Shown: piece after piece, positions 42,795 to 50,700 of the stretch
How the letters are laid out: every line of letters starts with the position of its first letter
How positions within the stretch are numbered: position 1 is the first letter of the stretch
Assembly (NCBI RefSeq): GCF_000425625.1
Contig: NZ_AUDU01000028.1
Coordinates: forward strand, 1 to 64,000
From: Stutzerimonas azotifigens DSM 17556
GTDB lineage: Bacteria > Pseudomonadota > Gammaproteobacteria > Pseudomonadales > Pseudomonadaceae
Direction: 5' to 3'
Length of the DNA stretch: 64,000 nucleotides
Program-made: the position numbers and the translations under genes
Notes under the pieces: model-generated
Databases searched by the model: none
What the model was told of the DNA's origin: nothing
The model's input: only the letters and a program-made list of their open reading frames with translations

Positions 42795-44386
42795 GTGCCC
42801 AAGACGTTACCCCCAACTCAAACAAACAAGACAAAGAACGAAATGAAGTCGTGCGGGAAGATACTGTCCGGGCAGCCACTGCGCTATCCGCCCACGAGAC
42901 CGTGCAGCGGTTTGGTAGTGCCAATGCGGAGTACCTGAAAGGCTACCGCGGCGTGGACAATGCAACAGGCCAGCGCTTTGCCAAGGGCCTAGTGGATATC
43001 GCCAAGCACAAGGTAAATGACGACCCTCGCTATGCCACGCAGAACATAAAGCAACAGGCTGGCTTTAGCGCGGAAGTAGCCGCCACCAGTCGAGACAATG
43101 CGGAAGCGATCATCAATAAATCCTCGGTGCGTACATCCCGCACCGACGATCTTCCCGAATATGGCAAGAACCACAACGTGGTTGATCGGGTTCAATTGCT
43201 GGATGGGAAGGTCATCGACGGCTCGCAATCGCAGATGAAATTCGTCGGCAACCGAAACCAGCTGCTCGATGATATTGCCCGGGAAGACGGGAAATTTTCT
43301 CGCTATCGTGGCACCAAGCTCGAACTACCGACAGAACAATTCGAAGGGGGTAGCAGCTCCCAGCCGGACTCAGCGTCTGATTACTGCCGGGAAAAGGCGC
43401 AGCAATATCGTACCAACGCTAATAAGGCGGAGGCCAAAGGAAACTCAGATGCGGCAGCCAAACTACGTCGCGAGGCCGATAATTATGATCAATTAGCAGA
43501 GAATGTCAGCGACAGCGGCCTGACCACCGAGGATGCGATCTTCTATCGCGAGAACCCCGGCGCTGCAACCCTTCTGGACATCGGTCGTACCGCCCATAGG
43601 GCAGGTCTTGAAGGAGCGAAGTTCGGCGCCATTATCGGCGGCAGTATCTCGATTCTGCAGAATTGCCTGGCGGCCGCCCAAGGAGAGAAAGACGTCTCGG
43701 AAGTCTTCCAGGACGTGGCTACTTCAACTGCAATGGCGGGTGCTCTGGGATACGGTACTGCCTTTGTAGGTTCAGCCCTCAAAGGAGGCATGCAGCAATC
43801 GGGAAACCAGTTCGTTCGTCAACTGGCTAACACCAGCGCTCCTACACTTGCAGTTAATGTGTGCCTTTCCTTGGGCAGTTCCATCAAGCGCTTTGTAACA
43901 GGCGAAATCGACGAGGCTCAGTTGCTTGTCGAAGTGGGCGAAAAAGGCTCAGGCATGCTTTCGAGCGGCATGATGGCTGCTGCCGGCCAGCTAGCCATCC
44001 CTGTGCCATTCGTAGGGGCTGCGATCGGTGGGATGATCGGCTACACGCTCTCGTCGATGTTCTACCAGAGTGCCCTGGATGCGGCACGCGGTGCCAAGCT
44101 TTCGCGTCAGCAACTGACGCGCGTGCGGGCCATAGAATCAGCCGCACGGGATCGGATCGCCGCGGAACAGGCGCAACTGAATGCTTTCGTCGCCTGCGAG
44201 ATTCCCCAACTTCACCAAGAAACCGAAAACCTGCTGGCGGCGCTGAATAATGCCAACAGCCAAAACGCAGGTACGCTAGCGGACAGCATCAACCACTATG
44301 CAACGCTGCTGGGTAAAAACTTACAGTTTTTCTCCTTGACAGAGTTCGATGCCTTTATGGACTCCGAAAGCCCCTTAGTTATTTAA
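42791..44386 (+). CDS. Unrecognised protein with two glycine-zipper membrane regions (WYL island)
   Basis: The 531-residue protein has no assigned function. Residues 1-120 are polar and helical. Residues 131-185 contain a conserved-looking core, VVDRVQLLDGK, SQSQMKFVGN, DGKFSRYRG and LELPTEQFE. Residues 198-235 form a charged coiled coil, and residues 243-252 read GLTTEDAIFY. Two glycine/alanine-rich hydrophobic regions follow: about 271-330 (AGLEGAKFGAIIGGSISI) and about 395-425 (MAAAGQLAIPVPFVGAAIGG). The C-terminus is helical. Such zipper segments suit membrane insertion or pore formation. It is coupled to the WYL gene by a 4-bp overlap and followed by a TerB-like gene. Codon use looks less GC-biased than typA or glnA. 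Confidence 0.8.
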   Translation: MSAQDVTPNSNKQDKERNEVVREDTVRAATALSAHETVQRFGSANAEYLKGYRGVDNATGQRFAKGLVDIAKHKVNDDPRYATQNIKQQAGFSAEVAATSRDNAEAIINKSSVRTSRTDDLPEYGKNHNVVDRVQLLDGKVIDGSQSQMKFVGNRNQLLDDIAREDGKFSRYRGTKLELPTEQFEGGSSSQPDSASDYCREKAQQYRTNANKAEAKGNSDAAAKLRREADNYDQLAENVSDSGLTTEDAIFYRENPGAATLLDIGRTAHRAGLEGAKFGAIIGGSISILQNCLAAAQGEKDVSEVFQDVATSTAMAGALGYGTAFVGSALKGGMQQSGNQFVRQLANTSAPTLAVNVCLSLGSSIKRFVTGEIDEAQLLVEVGEKGSGMLSSGMMAAAGQLAIPVPFVGAAIGGMIGYTLSSMFYQSALDAARGAKLSRQQLTRVRAIESAARDRIAAEQAQLNAFVACEIPQLHQETENLLAALNNANSQNAGTLADSINHYATLLGKNLQFFSLTEFDAFMDSESPLVI

Positions 44387-44425
44387 CAGCACTTATAGCA
44401 GCCATAAAAGAAGGAATACGTGCTC

Positions 44426-45064
44426 ATGCTACTCAAACTACTGTCCGACGCAGACAAACGACACTTTCTAGACTTGGCCGATTTGCTGACCATGGCCGAC
44501 AAGCCGTTGTTGTGGGAAGGAAAAACTTCCGATGAACTCACCTCCGATACTGACCTTGACGCGCTCACCGTCCAAGAAAATGAGCAAGACCGGGTACTGA
44601 TGGAGGAATTGGAAAAATCCGCAGGAATGCGTCGGGGGGGAGGAAATCTTGCTTCAGCTTCAAGTCTTCCGGAAATGATGAGACAGCGGCGACGCTTGAC
44701 CGCTTCGGTTGAGGGAGGGAGTAGATCGTATATACACATAATGAACCGGCTAGTCGACACATTGAAAACCTACCCCTTCATCAAAATGGAGAAACCAGAA
44801 ATTCGCGTCCAAGCGGCCATTACTGTATTGGCGGGGTTGCTTGAAGAAAAAAAATACGACCTAATCTCGACACCCAGAGCGATCCTTTTCGAACTGCTGT
44901 TGGTCGCGCTACGCGACGGGCAAATAACAAGTACCGAATCGGTATTACTTAAAGAATTTCAGCGACACCATCAGCTGGACGATTTCATTTACGACGACCT
45001 CTTGGAGCGGGCCGAAGTGCTCAACCAAGAAATCAGCAAGACAATTTCTATTATTCTCGAATAA
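44426..45064 (+). CDS. TerB-like protein (WYL island)
   Basis: The 212-residue soluble protein begins with MLLKLLSDADKRHFLDLADL. A polar linker follows, then a C-terminal all-helical domain from about residue 124: EIRVQAAITVLAGLLEEKKY, then LFELLLVALRDGQITSTESV, then LLKEFQRHHQLDDFIYDDLL. The DG-ITxxE arrangement is that of TerB/TerB-like metal-binding helical domains, found in tellurite-resistance and in several defence and stress systems. AAGGAATACGTGCTC precedes the ATG; a GTG at 44420 is an alternative. It lies 39 bp after the large zipper protein gene and 11 bp before the next one, so the three probably form one complex or pathway. Confidence 0.72.
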   Translation: MLLKLLSDADKRHFLDLADLLTMADKPLLWEGKTSDELTSDTDLDALTVQENEQDRVLMEELEKSAGMRRGGGNLASASSLPEMMRQRRRLTASVEGGSRSYIHIMNRLVDTLKTYPFIKMEKPEIRVQAAITVLAGLLEEKKYDLISTPRAILFELLLVALRDGQITSTESVLLKEFQRHHQLDDFIYDDLLERAEVLNQEISKTISIILE

Positions 45065-45075
45065 GGTGAAATAAC

Positions 45076-46104
45076 ATGCCCATCCCACTGATTATTGGTG
45101 CGGCCGCTGCCGCAGCTGGCCTGTATGGCGCAGCAAAGGGTGTAAGCGGAGCCATCGACCACAGCAACGCGAAAGATATAAATAATAATGCTGCCTCGAT
45201 GGTGGAAACTGCCAACCAAGCGATAGAGGCACAACGACAAGCCACTAACGGCACTTTGGAAGATTACGGCCAGCGCAAGCTGCGCGCCTTCAATGGGGTC
45301 ATCGCGGACTTCATTGAGACCTTCCAACGCATCAAGAATGTCGAACTCAGCGAGAGCCCGGAACTCGACAAGCTCAATGCGGGCGATTTTTCGAGCAAGA
45401 CCATGCCCGGCCTACAGCAGGATTACCAGGCACTCAAGGATGCAGGCCTTGGCCTTGGCGCCGGCCTCGGTAGCGGTGCAGCGCTGGCCTTTGGTGCTTA
45501 TAACGGCACCATGCTGCTGGCCACGGCAAGTACCGGGACTGCCATCTCCTCGCTGGGAGGTGTTGCGGCCACCAACGCAACACTCGCCTGGCTGGGTGGA
45601 GGCTCCTTGGCGACCGGCGGCTACGGCATGGCCGGAGGTATGATGGTTCTGGGCGGCATCGTCGCAGGTCCCGCCCTTGCGATCTTCGGCCACGTGCTTG
45701 GCAACAAGGGCGAGGAAGCATTGAACACCGCTCGCAGCAATTTGGAGCAAGCCCAGACCATCCGGGATCAGGCGGAATTGATGGTCGGAAAGCTCAAAGC
45801 CATCAAGGAAGTGACTGGATTGGCTAACTCCACCTTCTCGACGGTTAGCTCGCAGTTACGCCGCGCAATTTCCGAACTGAAAAAGCTTCTGGAGGCCCAA
45901 GGCGACGACTTCCGCGGCTACCCAGAGGAAAGCAAGGTCGTCGTGTTCCGCTCCGTTAAATTTGCACAGTTGCTGAAGGCGATGATCGATACGCCGATTT
46001 TGGACCAAGACGGAAACCTGGTGCTATCTACCGAGAAACGCTTGCATGATGTTGCTGCAGTCGCTAGCGGTAAAAAAGATGCTCTCGATAGCGTAGTAGC
46101 CTAA
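45076..46104 (+). CDS. Second glycine-zipper protein (WYL island)
   Basis: The 342-residue protein has an N-terminal hydrophobic Ala/Gly helix (IPLIIGAAAAAAGLYGAAKG). A polar helical region to about residue 120 follows. A long Gly/Ala-rich region from about 123 to 210 comes next (GLGLGAGLGSGAALAFGAYN, then LGGGSLATGGYGMAGGMMVL, then GGIVAGPALAIFGHVLG). A C-terminal coiled coil from about 212 to 275 and a short globular end complete it. The layout (helix, zipper hairpin, coiled coil) recalls membrane-active or dynamin-adjacent proteins, without a GTPase motif. It is the last gene of the WYL-coupled block, followed by a hairpin. I do not recognise a named family. Confidence 0.8.
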   Translation: MPIPLIIGAAAAAAGLYGAAKGVSGAIDHSNAKDINNNAASMVETANQAIEAQRQATNGTLEDYGQRKLRAFNGVIADFIETFQRIKNVELSESPELDKLNAGDFSSKTMPGLQQDYQALKDAGLGLGAGLGSGAALAFGAYNGTMLLATASTGTAISSLGGVAATNATLAWLGGGSLATGGYGMAGGMMVLGGIVAGPALAIFGHVLGNKGEEALNTARSNLEQAQTIRDQAELMVGKLKAIKEVTGLANSTFSTVSSQLRRAISELKKLLEAQGDDFRGYPEESKVVVFRSVKFAQLLKAMIDTPILDQDGNLVLSTEKRLHDVAAVASGKKDALDSVVA

Positions 46105-46107
46105 AAG

Positions 46108-46134
46108 AAGGCCCATGTCTCGTGCATGGGCCTT
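46108..46134 (+). terminator. Hairpin after the WYL-island block
   Basis: AAGGCCCATG-TCTCGTG-CATGGGCCTT is a perfect 10-bp stem with a 7-base loop, starting three bases after the stop of the second zipper protein. There is no T tract, so it is either a weak terminator or an mRNA-protecting hairpin. Confidence 0.6.
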
Positions 46135-46151
46135 ACCACGAGGCTTTCATT

Positions 46152-46451
46152 TTGACTCTCGAGCCCTTCCCCTGCGACAAATGTGGTCTATGTTGCCAGC
46201 GAGTAAACTTGGCGCCCGAAACACAGTTTCTAAATCGCGGTGATGGGACTTGCCGGCACTACGATGAACTGGAGAAAGGCTGCGGCATCTATGACCAACG
46301 ACCAGACATCTGTCGCGTGGATCGGCAGTACAAGCTAAATTATTCTAAAAGGTACAGTTGGGGCGATTTTGTAGCGGCAAACATTGAAGTCTGCCTTGCA
46401 TTACAAGCTGAAGCCCAAGAAAAAAAACACAGCTCGCTAGATGACCAATAG
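46152..46451 (+). CDS. YkgJ-family cysteine-cluster protein
   Basis: The 99-residue protein carries the YkgJ (CxxCxxCC) pattern near the N-terminus, FPCDKCGLCCQRVNLAPETQ, and the later YDELEKGCGIYDQRPDICRV. This is a set of Cys thought to bind zinc or an iron-sulfur cluster. The TTG at 46152 has GAGG about nine bases upstream; the upstream in-frame GTG at 46122 lies within the loop of the preceding hairpin and is less likely. The tail is polar and Lys-rich. Whether it belongs to the WYL system or is a bystander is open, since a hairpin separates them. Confidence 0.78.
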   Translation: MTLEPFPCDKCGLCCQRVNLAPETQFLNRGDGTCRHYDELEKGCGIYDQRPDICRVDRQYKLNYSKRYSWGDFVAANIEVCLALQAEAQEKKHSSLDDQ

Positions 46452-46749
46452 TTCCTTTAGTGTGAAAGCTATTCTCGCGGAGCATTCCCTGCTCCACTTA
46501 GCTTTGCCGTATGTCGCCACCAGTGTAGCGAGTAGTTTTTTAAGAAGGCCTCAAGGATTCCTGTTGATAGCTGTGCAAGCGCAAATGAGCCTTGAGTTTC
46601 GCGAGACGCTACGTCAGATATGGAAATTGCATAGGGCCTCTCCTTGCATAGTTGCCAAACCATAGCAGGGTGACGACACCAACTGTCGCGCCCGTATAGC
46701 AAGCTTACCAATAACAGGCACATGCAATTTCACCTCGAAAGGAACACCA
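46452..46749. other. Lower-GC stretch without a convincing gene
   Basis: Short frames exist on both strands but none has a good ribosome site or a recognisable domain. The right end carries the ribosome site (AAAGGAAC) of the following 40-codon gene. Confidence 0.5.
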
Positions 46750-46872
46750 ATGCTGAAGAACATCCTCGCCACCATCGGCCTGGCCGCAGTCGTCAAGGCC
46801 GCCTATGAGCACTACTGCGACTACAGTGCACTCAAGCGCGAAAAGGCCGAGCGCAACGCCTGCGCCGACTGA
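46750..46872 (+). CDS. 40-residue small protein
   Basis: ATG at 46750 is preceded by GAAAGGAACACCA, a strong ribosome site. The peptide has a hydrophobic N-terminal helix (MLKNILATIGLAAVVKAAYE) followed by a charged, probably helical tail (YSALKREKAERNACAD). A strong terminator begins a few bases after the stop. The combination of ribosome site, amphipathic product and terminator supports a real gene. The function is unknown; it could be a small membrane-associated regulator. Confidence 0.6.
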   Translation: MLKNILATIGLAAVVKAAYEHYCDYSALKREKAERNACAD

Positions 46873-46876
46873 ACGA

Positions 46877-46912
46877 AAAAGCCCCGCCCAGCTTTCACTG
46901 GACGGGGCTTTT
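46877..46912. terminator. Bidirectional terminator between the small gene and typA
   Basis: AAAAGCCCCG and CGGGGCTTTT arms enclose CCCAGCTTTCACTGGA. The stem has A residues on the left and T residues on the right, so it can stop transcription of the plus-strand small gene and of minus-strand typA. Confidence 0.85.
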
Positions 46913-46940
46913 GCTTGCAGCCTGAGGCCGGTAGCCGCTC

Positions 46941-48761
46941 TTAGACCTTGCTGCGCTCGTAGCGCTTGCGGTCGTTCTCGTTGAGCAGCTTCTTGCGCAG
47001 GCGGATGGACTTAGGCGTCACCTCCACCAGCTCGTCGTCGGCGATGAATTCCAGCGCCTGCTCCAGGGTGAAGCGGATCGGCGGAACCAGGGCGATGACT
47101 TCGTCCTTGCCCGACGCGCGCATGTTGTCGAGCTTCTTGCCCTTGGTGGGGTTGATCACCAGGTCGTTGTCGCGGCTGTTGATGCCGGCCAGCTGGCCTT
47201 CGTAAATCTCGTCGCCCGGGCCGAGGAACAGCTTGCCGCGGCTCTGCAGGGTTTCCAGCGAGTAGGTCAGCGCGGTGCCGGTGGCCATGGAGACGAGCAC
47301 TCCGTTCTGCCGGTTGGTCACTTCGCCGGCCTTGATCGGGCCGTAGTGGCTGAAGGTGCTGGTGAGGATGCCGGTGCCCGAGGTCAGCGTCAGGAAGTTG
47401 TTGCGGAAGCCGATCAGGCCGCGCGCCGGGATGGTGTACTCCAGGCGCACGCGACCCTTGCCGTCGGGGATCATGTTGGACAGATCGCCCTTGCGCAGGC
47501 CCATCTGCTCCATGACCGAGCCCTGATGCTGCTCTTCGATGTCGATGGTGACGTTTTCGTAGGGCTCCTGCTTCTCACCGGCCTCGTTCTCGATGATCAC
47601 CACTTCGGGACGGCCGACGGCCAGCTCGAAGCCTTCGCGGCGCATGGTCTCGATCAGTACCGACAGGTGCAGTTCACCGCGGCCGGAGACTTTGAATTTC
47701 TCCGGACTCTCTCCTTGCTCGACGCGCAGTGCGACGTTGTGCAGCAGTTCCTTCTCGAGACGATCCTTGATGTTGCGGCTGGTGACGAACTTGCCTTCCT
47801 TGCCGGCGAACGGCGAATCGTTGACCTGGAAGGTCATGCTCACGGTCGGCTGGTCGACGGTCAGCGGCGGCAGCGCCTCGACGGCCTGCGGGTCGCACAG
47901 GGTGTCGGAGATGAACAGCTCGTCCATGCCGCTGACGCAGACGATGTCGCCCGCCTCGGCTTCCGGCACTTCCACACGCTGCAGGCCGTGGTGGCCCATG
48001 ATCTTGAGGACACGGCCGTTGCGCTTGTTGCCCTTGGCGTCGACGGCGATCACCGGGGTGTTGGTCTTGACCCGGCCGCGGGCGATGCGGCCGATGCCGA
48101 TCACGCCGAGGAAGCTGTTGTAGTCCAGCTGGGAGATCTGCATCTGGAACGGGCCGTCGAGGTCCACCACCGGTGCCGGCACGTGGTCGATGATGGCCTG
48201 GAACAGGGCGTCCATGTTGTCGTCCATGTTCTCGTGGTCGAGACCGGCGATGCCGTTCAGGGCGCTCGCGTAGACGATCGGGAAGTCCAGTTGCTCGTCG
48301 GTGGCGCCGAGGTTGTCGAACAGGTCGAAGATCTGGTCGATGACCCAGTCAGGACGCGCGCCCGGGCGGTCGATCTTGTTGACCACGACGATCGGACGCA
48401 GGCCGGCCTTGAAGGCCTTCTGGGTCACGAAGCGGGTCTGCGGCATGGGGCCGTCCTGGGCGTCGACCACCAGCAGCACGGAGTCGACCATGCTCATCAC
48501 GCGCTCGACCTCACCGCCGAAATCGGCGTGGCCGGGGGTGTCGACGATGTTGATGTTGTAGCCGTTCCACTTGATGGCGGTGTTCTTCGCCAGGATGGTG
48601 ATGCCGCGTTCCTTTTCCTGGTCGTTGGAGTCCATCACGCGCTCGTTTTCGGCTTCCTTGCGGTCAAGGGTGCCGGAGAGCTTGAGCAGCTTGTCGACGA
48701 GGGTGGTCTTGCCATGGTCGACGTGGGCGATGATGGCGATGTTGCGGAGTTGTTCGATCAC
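46941..48761 (-). CDS. typA: Ribosome-associated GTPase TypA/BipA
   Basis: The 606-residue translational GTPase of the EF-G type acts in 50S assembly and stress. The G1 motif [15 protein letters not shown] is at residue 11, switch [11 protein letters not shown] next, then G3 [19 protein letters not shown] and G4 [12 protein letters not shown]. BipA-specific later stretches are [20 protein letters not shown] and [20 protein letters not shown]. The C-terminus is Lys/Arg-rich ([20 protein letters not shown]). The start is the GTG at 48761 ([17 protein letters not shown] follows); the open frame to 48953 is only repeat DNA. It neighbours thiI as in other Pseudomonas genomes. Confidence 0.95.
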   Translation of the reverse strand: MIEQLRNIAIIAHVDHGKTTLVDKLLKLSGTLDRKEAENERVMDSNDQEKERGITILAKNTAIKWNGYNINIVDTPGHADFGGEVERVMSMVDSVLLVVDAQDGPMPQTRFVTQKAFKAGLRPIVVVNKIDRPGARPDWVIDQIFDLFDNLGATDEQLDFPIVYASALNGIAGLDHENMDDNMDALFQAIIDHVPAPVVDLDGPFQMQISQLDYNSFLGVIGIGRIARGRVKTNTPVIAVDAKGNKRNGRVLKIMGHHGLQRVEVPEAEAGDIVCVSGMDELFISDTLCDPQAVEALPPLTVDQPTVSMTFQVNDSPFAGKEGKFVTSRNIKDRLEKELLHNVALRVEQGESPEKFKVSGRGELHLSVLIETMRREGFELAVGRPEVVIIENEAGEKQEPYENVTIDIEEQHQGSVMEQMGLRKGDLSNMIPDGKGRVRLEYTIPARGLIGFRNNFLTLTSGTGILTSTFSHYGPIKAGEVTNRQNGVLVSMATGTALTYSLETLQSRGKLFLGPGDEIYEGQLAGINSRDNDLVINPTKGKKLDNMRASGKDEVIALVPPIRFTLEQALEFIADDELVEVTPKSIRLRKKLLNENDRKRYERSKV

Positions 48762-48780
48762 GATTCTGTACCTGAAAGAA

Positions 48781-48915
48781 GCTGGAAGCTTGAAGCTGAA
48801 AGCTGGAGGAAAGAGCAATGCCCGCCGCGGTCGGGAGGGTGCTTGCGCCTGATGACGATACGGCTGGTCGGTCGGGGGCTCTTCACTTCGAGCTTCCAGC
48901 TTCCAGCTTCTGGCT
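48781..48915. repeat. AGCTTCCAGCTT-type repeats between thiI and typA
   Basis: The left part reads AGCTGGAAGCTTGAAGCTGA and the right part CGAGCTTCCAGCTTCCAGCT, inverted relative to each other about 100 bp apart. The right part reaches into thiI and encodes its last residues (QKLEAGSSK). Confidence 0.65.
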
Positions 48916-50367
48916 TGCGGGCCGATAGACCCGCACGTTCTGATGCCCTTCACTCAGCAAATGATGAGCATGCAGGCGGCTCATGACACCTTTGTCGCAG
49001 TACAGCAGATACTGGCGGTTGGCATCGAGATCCTTGAAGCGGCTGTTGACCGCGTAGAACGGCAGCGCCTGCACTTCCACCCCGGCCACGTCCAGCGGGT
49101 CGTCCTCGGCGGCGTCCGGATGGCGGATGTCGAGGATCACGTGGCCGGGCGTGGCGCCGCTGACTTCTTCGACCTGCAAATCCTGGCCCAGCTCGTCGAT
49201 CACCCGGTCGACGGTCATCTGCCGCGCGCCGGCCAGGGCACGTTCGAGGATCGCCATGTCGAACTGCCTTTCCTCGTGCTCGACGCGGTAGCGCTTGGCC
49301 CGGGTGGTCGGATTCACCGAGATCACGCCGCAGTATTCCGGCATGTGCCGGGCGAACTCGGCGGTGCCGATCTTCTCGGCGGTGTCGATGATGTCCTGCT
49401 TGTGGCTGGCGATCAGCGGGCGCAGCACCAGCATGTCGGTGGCCGAGTCGATCACCGAGAGGTTCGGCAGGGTCTGGCTGGAGACCTGGCTGATCGCCTC
49501 GCCGGTGACCAGCGCGTCCAGTTCCAGGCGTTCGGCGACCTGGGTCGCGGCGCGCAGCATCATGCGCTTCAAGACCACGCCCATCTGGCTGTTGTCGACC
49601 TTGGCGAGGATCTCGCCGACCACTTCCTCGAAGGGCACGCTGACGAACAGCACCCGGTGCGAGCGGCCGAAGCGGCTCCAAAGGTGGTGCGCCACTTCCA
49701 TCACGCCCAGTTCGTGGGCACGCCCGCCGAGGTTGAAGAAGCAGAAATGGGTCAGCAGCCCGCGGCGCATCATCTGGTAGGCGGCAACCGTGGAGTCGAA
49801 GCCGCCGGACATCAGCACCAGCGTCTGCTCCAGCGCGCCCAGCGGATAGCCGCCGATGCCGTCGTGCTGCCGGTCGATGACGAACAGGCGCTGGTCGCGG
49901 ATCTCCATCCGCACCTCCACCTCCGGGTGCTTCAGCGAGATGCCGGCCGCGCCGCACTGCTGGCGCAGCTGGCTGCCGACATGGCGCTCGACGTCCATCG
50001 AGGTGAAGGGATGCTTGCCGGCACGCTTGCAGCGCACCGCGAAGACCTTGCCCGGCAGCCGCTCGCCGTAATGCGCCTTGCAGCGCGCGAGGATGTCGTC
50101 GAAGTCGCCGAGCGGGTATTCGTGCACCTCGAGAAAGTGCGCGATGCCCGGCGTGCAGGCCAGCCGTTCGGTGATCTCGCGCAGGGTCTTCGGATCGCTC
50201 TCCTGGCTGACCACCTCGAGGTTGTCCCACACACCTTCCACCGATAATTCGGGATCGAGGTCGCGCAGGACGCTGCGGATGTTCTTCCCCAACTGGCGAA
50301 TGAACCGCTTGCGAACCGGCGGGCTCTTGATGGTGATTTCGGAGAAAACCTTGACGATCAGTTTCAT
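48883..50367 (-). CDS. thiI: tRNA 4-thiouridine synthase / thiazole biosynthesis protein ThiI
   Basis: The 494-residue enzyme transfers sulfur to U8 of tRNA and supports thiamine thiazole synthesis. An N-terminal ferredoxin-like region ([20 protein letters not shown]) is followed by a THUMP domain and the PP-loop ATP pyrophosphatase motif [20 protein letters not shown]-terminal rhodanese domain carries the catalytic Cys in [18 protein letters not shown]. The start at 50367 was chosen from the conserved N-terminus. The ending RVYRP is the usual C-terminus in Pseudomonas; here it is extended by [11 protein letters not shown], encoded by an intergenic repeat. It is divergent from glnA. Confidence 0.94.
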   Translation of the reverse strand: MKLIVKVFSEITIKSPPVRKRFIRQLGKNIRSVLRDLDPELSVEGVWDNLEVVSQESDPKTLREITERLACTPGIAHFLEVHEYPLGDFDDILARCKAHYGERLPGKVFAVRCKRAGKHPFTSMDVERHVGSQLRQQCGAAGISLKHPEVEVRMEIRDQRLFVIDRQHDGIGGYPLGALEQTLVLMSGGFDSTVAAYQMMRRGLLTHFCFFNLGGRAHELGVMEVAHHLWSRFGRSHRVLFVSVPFEEVVGEILAKVDNSQMGVVLKRMMLRAATQVAERLELDALVTGEAISQVSSQTLPNLSVIDSATDMLVLRPLIASHKQDIIDTAEKIGTAEFARHMPEYCGVISVNPTTRAKRYRVEHEERQFDMAILERALAGARQMTVDRVIDELGQDLQVEEVSGATPGHVILDIRHPDAAEDDPLDVAGVEVQALPFYAVNSRFKDLDANRQYLLYCDKGVMSRLHAHHLLSEGHQNVRVYRPASQKLEAGSSK

Positions 50368-50467
50368 GGGAAACGGGGGCGGATGCCGGCGAGGCAAGAA
50401 AAAGAGGGGCGCGGAGTATACCGGAAAGCGTCCGACCTTTAGTCGGATTTAATACGAGCCGGCCAAT

Positions 50468-50516
50468 CGCACCGAAACGGATCACATCAAATTGAACACG
50501 CACCGAAATAACGCAC
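50468..50516 (+). promoter_or_regulatory. Two NtrC-like enhancer sites upstream of glnA
   Basis: CGCACCGAAACGGATCA (about 50468-50484) and CGCACCGAAATAACGCA (about 50499-50515) share CGCACCGAAA. The left halves match the GCACC arm of the NtrC site; the right halves are degenerate. They lie about 75-120 bp upstream of the sigma-54 promoter, a normal enhancer distance. Confidence 0.5.
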
Positions 50517-50589
50517 TACTGGAGTCGTGGCGCCAGCGCCGAGCGGGCTAAGCCTCGCCGCTGCGCTGCCGCAGCCCATCCTTGGGCAG

Positions 50590-50605
50590 TGGCATGCTAA
50601 TTGCT
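50590..50605 (+). promoter_or_regulatory. Sigma-54 promoter of glnA
   Basis: TGGCAT-GCTAA-TTGCT matches the -24/-12 consensus TGGCAC-N5-TTGCW with a single change. The transcription start would lie near 50617, leaving a leader of about 84 bases before glnA. Confidence 0.82.
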
Positions 50606-50700
50606 CACTTGTGAGGCAGGTCGCCTTGGTGGAGTATCGCCACCCGGCTTCACCCTGATTCGAAAGCACTGCCTTCGCTTTCCACTACTTGGAGACAAAC

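Noticed and set aside
46122-46151. GTG at 46122 as the start of the YkgJ gene
   Set aside because: It lies in the loop of the hairpin at 46108-46134 and lacks a ribosome site; the TTG at 46152 has GAGG at a good distance and starts the conserved Cys region.
46441-46723. Short frames on both strands between the YkgJ gene and the 40-codon gene (for example 46469-46723 minus)
   Set aside because: No ribosome site and no domain. Part of the minus frame feels familiar from other Pseudomonas intergenic regions, suggesting a dispersed sequence rather than a gene.
50368-50700. Riboswitch or small RNA upstream of thiI/glnA
   Set aside because: No TPP-type conserved elements were seen next to thiI; the interval is explained by the glnA sigma-54 promoter and enhancer-like sites.
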